Source: Thermoplasmata archaeon
GTDB lineage: Archaea; Thermoplasmatota; Thermoplasmata; Sysuiplasmatales; Sysuiplasmataceae
NCBI GenBank assembly: GCA_021796175.1
Contig: JAJYOM010000079.1
Span: forward strand, 1 to 7,108
Direction: 5' to 3'
Length of the DNA: 7,108 nt
Position 1 is the stretch's first letter, and each line of letters opens with the position of its first letter. Under the pieces are notes generated by a model that worked only from the letters and a program-made list of their open reading frames with translations, had not been told where the DNA came from and did not search any database. A program made the position numbers and the translations under genes. Of this stretch, positions 1 to 5,800 are shown piece by piece.

Positions 1-282
1 GATCAGGAAAAAGAGCGCGATGAATGCGGGTATGTATATGAGCACCGAGAGCGGCCAGTATATACCCCTGAGTGCAAGCGAAACCTGCTCGGCAATTCCT
101 GAGAGAAGAAGAACAAGCAGCAACAGCGCTCCTGCAATCATCGACGTCAGGTTGAGCCTGAGAAACCTCAAGGCAATTGACTTTGACCGTTTCCTTATCT
201 CCGGGTCGAATTCATAAGGGTAGACTTGAGCAGAATCTGCCACTCCGGAAGTGCCGCCCGTATCAGTTCCGCCTTCCGCCAT
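1..282 (-). CDS. N-terminal fragment of a membrane protein, possibly M48/Ste24-like metalloprotease
   Basis: This gene runs off the left edge; only the first 94 residues are visible, read on the minus strand from an ATG at 282 (GGGAG lies just upstream). An in-frame GTG at 300 is an alternative start. The first 20 residues are Gly/Thr/Ala-rich and look disordered. Then comes YPYEFDPEIRKRSKSIALR, a charged segment, followed by a hydrophobic helix at about residues 46-62 and a second at about 75-94. A 'FDPE..+R' segment followed by a first membrane helix ending in LSG resembles the N-terminal domain of Ste24/CAAX prenyl protease 1-like M48 peptidases. The diagnostic HExxH zinc site would lie outside the window, so the family is a tentative inference. 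The start is 24 bp downstream of the Lrp-like gene stop on the same strand, so the two are probably cotranscribed. Confidence 0.6.
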   Translation of the reverse strand, partial: MAEGGTDTGGTSGVADSAQVYPYEFDPEIRKRSKSIALRFLRLNLTSMIAGALLLLVLLLSGIAEQVSLALRGIYWPLSVLIYIPAFIALFFLI

Positions 283-306
283 TTTCTCCCTGACTTTCAC
301 CTGCCG

Positions 307-831
307 TTAGACAGCACCTGTTTCAACAATCTGCTGTCTTGGCTTTTCGCCTTTTTCCCTGGCAGGTTTTTCAACGAAATGACCAAGGTTCAGCGATACT
401 GTTTCCTTCACCGTGGAAAGGGCAATTATAGTCTTCGTCCTGCTGAAGTGGCCAGATTTGGAGAGCTTGAGTATTATGTCCTCCAGCGTCGTCATGTTCC
501 TTGTCCTGAGCTTGATTATGAGGTCCTCGTCACCTGCAAGGTGGAAGCATTCCTGAATATCCTTTATGCTGTTAATAAGTTCAACAACCTTTGGATCACC
601 CAGAGAACCGCCGGTCTTGAAGTAGAGCATTATGAACGCGGTTATGTCAAGGTTCACCTTTTTCGGATCGACAAGAGTGGTGAATCCTGCTATGACATTT
701 TGTCTCATCATGCCCTGAATTCTTTCGTGGACTGTGGGCGCAGCCAGCCCCACTTTCTCGCCAATTTCCTTCAGCGGCATTCTAGCGTCCTTCTGAAGGA
801 GTTCGAGAATCGAGATATCTTTTTCGTCCAT
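307..831 (-). CDS. Lrp/AsnC-family transcriptional regulator
   Basis: A 174-residue DNA-binding regulator. Residues 1-50 form the winged helix-turn-helix typical of the family (MDEKDISILELLQKDARMPL, then IGEKVGLAAPTVHERIQGM as turn and recognition helix). Residues about 62-135 form the RAM/AsnC effector-binding and oligomerisation domain, with its alternating beta strands and the 'FHLAGDEDLIIKL' segment (family form: v.G.yDl.l.v). A basic, Glu/Lys-rich tail of about 30 residues follows and makes the protein longer than many family members (about 140-160). Family members form dimers to octamers and often sense amino acids; the ligand here cannot be told. There is no Shine-Dalgarno motif before the ATG, and CTTTAA sits about 30 bp upstream, so the mRNA is probably leaderless. 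Autoregulation is plausible given the palindromes in the divergent region next to it. Confidence 0.93.
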   Translation of the reverse strand: MDEKDISILELLQKDARMPLKEIGEKVGLAAPTVHERIQGMMRQNVIAGFTTLVDPKKVNLDITAFIMLYFKTGGSLGDPKVVELINSIKDIQECFHLAGDEDLIIKLRTRNMTTLEDIILKLSKSGHFSRTKTIIALSTVKETVSLNLGHFVEKPAREKGEKPRQQIVETGAV

Positions 832-858
832 TTAAACTATATATCTACATTTATTCGG

Positions 859-866
859 TTAAAGCT
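859..866 (-). promoter_or_regulatory. TATA-like box of the lrp-like gene (leaderless promoter)
   Basis: On the minus strand the sequence reads AAGCTTTAACC, with CTTTAA at 864-859, about 28-33 bp before the ATG at 831. This is about the right distance for an archaeal TATA box to place the transcription start at or within a few bases of the start codon. The absence of a ribosome binding site agrees with a leaderless message. Inferred by position and composition only. Confidence 0.4.
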
Positions 867-916
867 TTTGTTTGCTGTTCCTGCAATTTTGCACATTTTC
901 AAGTACGATACTACAT

Positions 917-928
917 TGAACAAGTTCA
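917..928. promoter_or_regulatory. Inverted repeat TGAAC-AA-GTTCA, candidate operator
   Basis: A perfect 5-2-5 palindrome in the divergent region between the lrp-like gene and the small ORF at 983. It abuts the upstream edge of the TATA-like stretch for the rightward promoter. A second palindrome lies 31 bp further (centre to centre), about three helical turns, which suits a multimeric regulator such as the adjacent Lrp-like protein. Binding is an inference. Confidence 0.35.
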
Positions 929-939
929 TATACTAAATA
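928..939 (+). promoter_or_regulatory. TATA-like box for the small ORF at 983
   Basis: The stretch ATATACTAAATA is the best TATA-like element upstream of the small ORF. It would place a transcription start near 960, giving a leader of about 23 nt that includes GTGAT at 973-977, which can pair with the 3' end of archaeal 16S rRNA. Assigned from composition and spacing only. Confidence 0.35.
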
Positions 940-945
940 ATATTC

Positions 946-961
946 AGTTGATATTGCAACT
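946..961. promoter_or_regulatory. Inverted repeat AGTTG-ATATTG-CAACT, candidate operator
   Basis: A perfect 5-bp inverted repeat with a 6-bp spacer. It covers the predicted start site of the rightward transcript, so a protein bound here would block initiation. It pairs with the palindrome at 917-928, and the two bracket the TATA-like element. Confidence 0.33.
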
Positions 962-982
962 AATCTAATAAAGTGATGTAAT

Positions 983-1147
983 ATGTGGCAGTTTGGCATA
1001 ATATATTCAACAAATACGCCTACCAAGACAGCACAGGACTACCTGAACATACTCGCCGTTACAGAGAGCAGACAGCTCAACAAGGCCCAGCACGGGCATA
1101 ATAGAGTTGTCAGTCTTCTCAGGAAGATTGTCTCCCACAAGGCCTGA
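983..1147 (+). CDS. Small basic protein of unknown function (54 aa)
   Basis: An ATG-to-TGA reading frame of 54 residues, starting MWQFGIIYST and ending VVSLLRKIVSHKA. In-frame stops just upstream fix the start: GTGAT lies 5 nt before the ATG. The protein is basic (7 Lys/Arg and 3 His against 2 Asp/Glu), has no cysteine and no membrane segment, and its C-terminal third looks helical and amphipathic. I recognise no family. Support for it being real comes from the correctly spaced ribosome binding motif, a TATA-like box upstream, and the fact that it fills an otherwise empty gap between divergent promoter and ridA. Its small size means it could still be a chance frame. Confidence 0.5.
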   Translation: MWQFGIIYSTNTPTKTAQDYLNILAVTESRQLNKAQHGHNRVVSLLRKIVSHKA

Positions 1148-1184
1148 AAAATTCCTGTGGAGTGTCCGAAATCCCTTACTCAAA

Positions 1185-1198
1185 CTTTTTCCAAAAAG
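1185..1198. terminator. CTTTTT-CC-AAAAAG inverted repeat, possible T-tract terminator
   Basis: A perfect 6-2-6 inverted repeat with a T5 run on the + strand, 38 bp after the stop of the small ORF and before the ridA start. Archaeal transcription commonly ends at runs of T on the non-template strand, so this may separate the small ORF from ridA. The run is short, and the site could equally be part of the ridA promoter. Confidence 0.25.
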
Positions 1199-1237
1199 AA
1201 TTTCTTGTCATTGTTGCATTGCTGTTGCGGTGTTATA

Positions 1238-1621
1238 CTGGCTGAAAAGATAAGCAGCGGCGACGCGCCTGCGGCCATTGGCCCATACTCACAGGCGATT
1301 GGCTCGGGCGATTTCGTATATTGTTCCGGACAGCTTGGGCTTGACTCAGTGAGCGGGAAACTGGTTTCGGATGATGTGGCCGAGCAGGCAGCAGCATGCC
1401 TTAAGAATATCAGTCATGTACTTGCTGCTGCAGGTCTTTCTCTGAACGACGTGGTGAAGACAACAGTTTTTCTGACAGACCTGCATGAATTTGAAAAAGT
1501 CAACTCGATATATGCAAAGGCATTTGGTGAATGGAAGCCGGCCCGATCCACAATCCAGGTTGCGGCGCTGCCGAAGAATGCGAAGGTGGAGATAGAGGCG
1601 GTTGCCGCCCGAATCAGGTGA
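1238..1621 (+). CDS. ridA: RidA-family 2-iminobutanoate/2-iminopropanoate deaminase
   Basis: A soluble YjgF/YER057c/UK114-family enzyme that hydrolyses reactive enamine/imine intermediates, released by PLP-dependent dehydratases, to 2-oxoacids and ammonia. From the chosen start the product is 127 residues, the usual family size. Visible family features are IGPYSQA (Tyr17), FVYCSGQLGLD (26-36), the motif PARSTIQVAALP with the carboxylate-binding Arg103, and the C-terminal VEIEAVA with Glu120. The matching residues in E. coli RidA are Tyr17, Arg105 and Glu120. Start choice: family members begin right before the segment AEKISS, and GGTG at 1229-1232 lies 5 nt before an in-frame CTG at 1238. No ATG, GTG or TTG is closer; the upstream options are TTG at 1211/1214 and GTG at 1157. 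The GTG at 1157 would add a 27-residue Cys/Leu-rich extension that looks non-coding. The preceding small ORF ends 90 bp away. Confidence 0.93.
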   Translation: MAEKISSGDAPAAIGPYSQAIGSGDFVYCSGQLGLDSVSGKLVSDDVAEQAAACLKNISHVLAAAGLSLNDVVKTTVFLTDLHEFEKVNSIYAKAFGEWKPARSTIQVAALPKNAKVEIEAVAARIR

Positions 1622-1660
1622 CGTCGTAACAAAGGTGTGGACCGCAAGTGCAGCCTTCGC

Positions 1661-1677
1661 TGTTTTGGAACAAAACA
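1661..1677. promoter_or_regulatory. Perfect inverted repeat TGTTTTG-GAA-CAAAACA
   Basis: A 7-bp perfect inverted repeat with a 3-base spacer, 40 bp after the ridA stop and directly next to the TATA-like stretch of the following gene. It could be an operator for the SAM hydrolase gene. Alternatively, with the T-rich run that follows, it could help end the ridA transcript. Confidence 0.4.
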
Positions 1678-1687
1678 TATTATATTT
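1678..1687 (+). promoter_or_regulatory. TATA-like stretch before the SAM hydrolase gene
   Basis: ATATTATATTT-type sequence about 31-40 bp upstream of the TTG start at 1718. A second AT-rich candidate, TATTTATA, is at 1695-1702. The first would give a very short leader that still contains the GGTG ribosome-binding motif at 1707-1710. Which box is used cannot be decided from sequence. Confidence 0.35.
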
Positions 1688-1717
1688 CATTTCATATTTA
1701 TACATCGGTGGATAAGC

Positions 1718-2539
1718 TTGGCAAAGGACAGTGATGCGTTAACAAGACCGTTGATATCTCTCCTGACTGATTTCGGCACCGCGGGCGGTTATGTGGGGTC
1801 GATGAAAGGCGTCATACTTGGCAGGGTGGATGCCGAGATAGTCGACATAACGCATGATGTGCCGCCGCAGTCAATACAGGCGGGCGCATTCATATTGAGA
1901 AGTGTTGTTCCTTATTTCCCGGCAGGGACGGTACACACCGCGGTTATAGATCCTGGCGTTGGTACGCCGAGGAAACCCATTGCGATAAAATCGGGCAGCT
2001 ATTTCTTCGTCGGTCCCGACAACGGTGTTCTCATACCTGCGGCCAGGGCAAGCGGGAGGCCAGTGGTCAGGGAGATAAATGTGAAGCAGGTTCAGTGCGA
2101 CAGAGTTTCCAACACATTTCATGGCAGGGATGTTTTCGCACCGGCAGCGGCATATCTTGCATCCGGCCAGGATTTTGAAAAGATAGGCCCACTGCTCAAG
2201 GTGTACAGCGATCTTAGTTTTGGAGAAACAAGGAACATTCCCTCCGGGATAGCGGGAACGTACGTCTATGCCGACGGATTTGGAAACATCATAACCAACA
2301 TACATGCCGATGAATTTGGCAAACTCTTCAAAACAGGCGATCGTGTTTCAGTAATAATCGGTGAAGTGCAGCAGGTAGTGGAGTTCAGGAAGACGTATTC
2401 GGATGTCCCGTCAGGGAAACCGGTAGTTCTCGTCGGCTCTCACGGCTATATCGAGGTTGCAGTTTCCGGCGGAAATGCACATCAGCTTTTCGACAGCAGC
2501 TTTGGTTCAGAACTGCAGTTCAAGAAGCTGAAATTCTGA
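1718..2539 (+). CDS. S-adenosylmethionine hydrolase (SAM hydroxide adenosyltransferase, DUF62 family)
   Basis: A 273-residue soluble enzyme of the fluorinase/DUF62 superfamily. The non-halogenating members, such as Pyrococcus PH0463, cleave S-adenosylmethionine with water to adenosine and methionine. Visible features are LISLLTDFGT (Asp18), DITHDVPP (43-50), the block AVIDPGVGTPRKPIAI with Asp78 and Arg85, FVGPDNG (97-103), TFHGRDVFAPAAAYLA with His135, and the C-terminal domain motif DGFGNIITNI (186-195). Asp78, Arg85 and His135 match the spacing of the Asp-Arg-His triad that activates water in this family. Start: the TTG at 1718 is preceded by GGTG with a 7-nt spacer and gives MAKDSD; reading from the GTG at 1637 would add 27 residues of AT-rich, non-conserved sequence across the promoter. 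It lies 96 bp after ridA, so cotranscription is possible but the gap has its own promoter-like elements. Confidence 0.94.
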   Translation: MAKDSDALTRPLISLLTDFGTAGGYVGSMKGVILGRVDAEIVDITHDVPPQSIQAGAFILRSVVPYFPAGTVHTAVIDPGVGTPRKPIAIKSGSYFFVGPDNGVLIPAARASGRPVVREINVKQVQCDRVSNTFHGRDVFAPAAAYLASGQDFEKIGPLLKVYSDLSFGETRNIPSGIAGTYVYADGFGNIITNIHADEFGKLFKTGDRVSVIIGEVQQVVEFRKTYSDVPSGKPVVLVGSHGYIEVAVSGGNAHQLFDSSFGSELQFKKLKF

Positions 2540-2550
2540 ACCGATGTTTC

Positions 2551-2606
2551 TGAATTCATTATTGAATACAATTCAGCATAAGTAATTGAATACAGTCATG
2601 AATACA
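2551..2606 (+). repeat. 12-bp-phased array of TGAATACA repeats
   Basis: Exact TGAATACA copies start at 2563, 2587 and 2599, and TGAATTCA (7 of 8 matching) starts at 2551. All starts fall on a 12-bp register; the 2575 unit is degenerate and the unit at 2611 keeps only TGA. The array sits in the 321-bp gene-free gap, about 65-120 bp upstream of the TATA-like box for nrdJ, on about one face of the helix. The overlapping inverted repeat CTGAATT (2550-2556)/AATTCAG (2570-2576) and palindrome CAGTACTG (2605-2612) add symmetry. A cluster of binding sites for an activator or repressor is the likeliest role; a relic tandem repeat is the alternative. Confidence 0.6.
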
Positions 2607-2671
2607 GTACTGATAAATTAAGCAGTCAAAGTCATGGAATCGCTCATACTGCAGAGTGAGTTCAAATAGTC

Positions 2672-2678
2672 ATATATA
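2672..2678 (+). promoter_or_regulatory. nrdJ: TATA-like box for nrdJ
   Basis: ATATATA, preceded by CAAATAGTC, is the clearest TATA element between the SAM hydrolase gene and nrdJ. It would set a transcription start near 2700, and so an unusually long archaeal 5' leader of about 160 nt. No equally good box lies closer to the start codon. Confidence 0.42.
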
Positions 2679-2700
2679 CGGATCGTTACATCACCTAAGT

Positions 2701-2860
2701 TTCACCAATAAGAAATGGGGTGCAGGGATGCACTGTGTGGCGCATCCTTTCTGCATTTGATAGGATCGGATAAGCTGTAATGCAGCAAATACGTTTCAAA
2801 CACGGTTGCCGTTTTCCGGAAAAGCGGCAAAAAGGTTAATGATGGGAGGTTGTGCTAGGA
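2701..2860 (+). ncRNA. Predicted structured 5' leader of nrdJ
   Basis: Three hairpins can be read by eye. First, GGTGCAG+GGATGC (2719-2731) pairs with GCATCC (2742-2747) and CTGCATT (2751-2757), with a 10-nt loop and a TTT bulge. Second, GCTG (2774-2777) pairs with CAGC (2783-2786). Third, TTGCCG+TTTT (2806-2815) pairs with AAAA (2820-2823) and CGGCAA (2825-2830), with a CCGG loop and one bulged G. The third ends 13 nt before the ribosome binding site. CTGCATT at 2751-2757 can instead pair perfectly with AATGCAG at 2779-2785, which would break the first two hairpins. The downstream gene needs adenosylcobalamin, but I do not find the conserved core of the known cobalamin riboswitch. Its role as a sensor is an inference. 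Confidence 0.35.
2844..2850 (+). promoter_or_regulatory. nrdJ: Ribosome binding site of nrdJ
   Basis: GGGAGGT is the strongest Shine-Dalgarno match in the window. It is too close to the in-frame GTG at 2852 (1 nt) but 10 nt from the ATG at 2861, which decides for the ATG. Confidence 0.6.
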
Positions 2861-5800
2861 ATGAATACCGACAAGGTGACGAGCAGTGAGTCTAAGAGTC
2901 AGATGTACGTTCATGGTGGTCAGGCCGGGATGGATACGGGCATGATCGACCAGGCCAGTAGCGTCCAGGGGCAGGCCAGGCTGATGAAGTTTGACAGGCG
3001 CTACACCGCGCCAGGCGAAGACCCGTTTTCAACAGTGAAATGGGCAATCAGGAGTTCGAAGATCACGGAGCCGGACGGCACCGTTGTTTTCAGCATGGAA
3101 AATGTGGAGACGCCGGAAGACTGGAGCCAGCTGGCTGTCGACATTGCTGTCTCCAAGTACTTCAGAAAAGCAGGAGTACCTGCCGACGGCTGCGAAAAGA
3201 GCGTAAGGCAGCTTGTGTACAGGGTGGCACACACCATTCGGTCCGCCGGTGAAAAGTATGGTTATTTTGACACGCAGGATGGGGGCAATTTCGAGGCAGA
3301 GTTAAGTTATATGCTTGTCCATCAGATGGCCGCCTTCAATTCGCCCGTCTGGTTCAATGTTGGCCTCGCGCAGGAATACGGCATAAAGGGAAGCGGCGGT
3401 AACTGGGCATGGGATTTCGCGGCGGGCGATTCGGCACAGACTGCCGATTCATACACCAGGCCGCAGTGCTCCGCATGCTTCATCCAGTCTGTTGATGATG
3501 ATCTCATGTCCATCTTCGAGCTGGTCAAGAATGAGGCAAGACTCTTCAAGTACGGCTCAGGTACGGGCTCTAATTTCTCAAAGATAAGATCCGCCGAAGA
3601 GAAACTTTCCGGAGGCGGCACCTCATCGGGACTTATGTCATTCCTTAAGGTACTCGATGCAGGTGCAGGCGCAACAAAATCCGGCGGGACGACAAGGAGG
3701 GCCGCCAAGATGGTTGTCCTCGACGTTGACCATCCGGAGATAATCCAGTTCATAAACTGGAAGGTCAGAGAGGAGGAAAAGGTCCGTGCTCTGATAAAAC
3801 AGGGTTATCCTTCCGACTTCAACGGTGAGGCTTATCTTACTGTTTCGGGACAGAATTCGAACAACTCCGTGCGTGTGACTGATGAGTTCATGAAAGCATT
3901 CCTAGAGGATGGAATGTGGAACACCGTATACCGTACAACCGGGGGTATTGCACACAGCTACAGGGCTGCAGAAATCATGGAGGAGATATCAAAGGCTGCG
4001 TGGGCATCAGCTGACCCTGGACTGCAGTTTGACACAACAATAAACAGGTGGCATACCTGCAAGAATTCGGGCAGGATAAATGCCTCGAATCCATGCTCGG
4101 AGTACATGTTCCTGGATGACACAGCATGCAATCTGGCATCCATCAACCTGATAAAGTATGTCGACGAGTCCGGAAAGTTCGACACAGACGGCTTCAGACA
4201 CACGATAAGAGTATTCACCACGGCGATGGACATCATCGTGGATATGGCTTCTTACCCGACCAAGAACATTGCATACAACAGCCACATGTACAGGACACTG
4301 GGACTGGGTTTTGCCAATCTGGGAACCACGGTCATGCTGCTCGGCTACCCTTATGACAGTGAAGAGGCCAGAGCTTTTGCTGCAACTGTGTCTGCAATGA
4401 TAACGGGCCATTGCTACAGGACTTCCTCTGAACTTGCTTCCATTCTCGGCCCTTTCCAGGCTTTTGCTGTCAACCGGGAACCGATGCTGAATGTAATACG
4501 GATGCACAGGGATGCTCTGTACAGTGTTGACAGCCAGTACGTCGACGGCGACATGCTGAGGGCTGCAATGGATGACTGGAATGAGTGCATCAAACTCGGC
4601 GAGAAGTACGGCTACAGGAATGCGCAGGCATCGAATGTTGCGCCCACGGGTACCATAGGCCTCCTGATGGACTGCGACACAACGGGAATAGAACCCGACT
4701 TTGCAATAGTGAAATGGAAGAAGCTCGCAGGCGGCGGCTACTTCAAGATAGTCAACAAATCTGTTGAAATAGCACTCCGCAGGCTCGGCTACCCGGATGA
4801 GAAGGTTGACAGAATAATCAGGTCGCTCGTTGGCAACGGCACACTCGAAGGCTGCCCGTTCATAAACGCAGAGAGCCTCAAGTCAATGGGCATATCGGAG
4901 GAACAGCTCGCGGACGCACTGTCCTATATTGAGAGGACGCATTCACTTGATGACATGACACCTGGCCTCTCGGGGAAGGAACTGCTCGAGATGGGTTTCG
5001 ACGCCGAGCAGATCGAGGCCGCCAGGGACTATGTCAACGGTGTCCAGGCAATGGAACTTGTGGGCGAGGTGAAGCAGGAGCACGTCCCTATCTTCGATTG
5101 CGCAAACAGCAGCAAAAACGGTAAAAGGTACATTGCACCAATGGGGCATGTGAAGATGATGGCTGCAGTGCAGCCGTTCATGTCAGGCGCAATTTCAAAG
5201 ACTGTTAACCTGCCCTCACATGTCACATGGGAGGATGTGAAGGATGTCTATATCGATGCATGGAAAATGGGGCTGAAGTCAATAGCCATCTACAGGGACG
5301 GTTCCAAGGCATCACAGCCGCTCAGCTCGGCAACTTCGACGGTCCAGAGCCCGGAAGAGCTGCCACGCGGCCTGAGGCAGGAGCTCCCGAAGATGCGCGG
5401 CGGTTTCACACTCGAATCAACGATATCCGGTCATAAGCTGTTCCTGAGGACAGGAGAATATGAGAGCGGCAGGCTAGGTGAAATTTTCATTGACATGTAC
5501 AAGGAAGGGTCATCCTACAGAAGCATACTCAACGGATTTGCAATAGCCGTATCCATCGGGCTTCAGTATGGGGTTCCGCTGGAGAAATATGTCAATTCGT
5601 TCACCTTCACAAGGTTTGAACCGCAGGGCATAACAGATCATCCGAACATAAGGAGCTGCACTTCTGTGCTTGATTTCATTTTCCGCGTTCTCGGCATGGA
5701 ATACCTTGGCCGGACAGACTTTGTTCAGGTCAAGAAGGCGGTTGATGACAGCAGGCATGAGGAGGAGGGAAGGCCCTCGTTTGTTCATCCGGCCACCAGA

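Noticed and set aside
226..936. 236-residue frame on the + strand opposite the lrp-like gene
   Set aside because: It lies antisense to a clear Lrp/AsnC gene and has no recognisable motifs; it is a shadow frame.
1157..1237. 27-residue N-terminal extension of RidA from the GTG at 1157
   Set aside because: The extension has a Cys/Leu-rich, AT-rich sequence with no match to the family, no ribosome binding motif at the GTG, and covers the probable promoter.
1637..1717. N-terminal extension of the SAM hydrolase from the GTG at 1637
   Set aside because: It runs through the inverted repeat and TATA-like sequence; the TTG at 1718 has a well-spaced GGTG and gives a family-like N-terminus.
2640..2690. 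Possible tRNA-like T-arm (GAGTTCAAAT)
   Set aside because: The flanking bases do not form a 5-bp T stem, and no acceptor or anticodon arms fit around it.
2701..2860. Canonical cobalamin riboswitch upstream of nrdJ
   Set aside because: The conserved GCCACT-containing B12 box and the rest of the known core are not found. Only general hairpins and alternative pairing are seen, so it is not called as a known class.
2852..2860. GTG at 2852 as the start of nrdJ
   Set aside because: It is only 1 nt from GGAGGT; the ATG at 2861 has workable spacing. The difference is three residues.
2540..2860. Bacterial NrdR boxes in the nrdJ upstream region
   Set aside because: No pair of sites resembling the NrdR palindrome is present; the repeats there have a different sequence.
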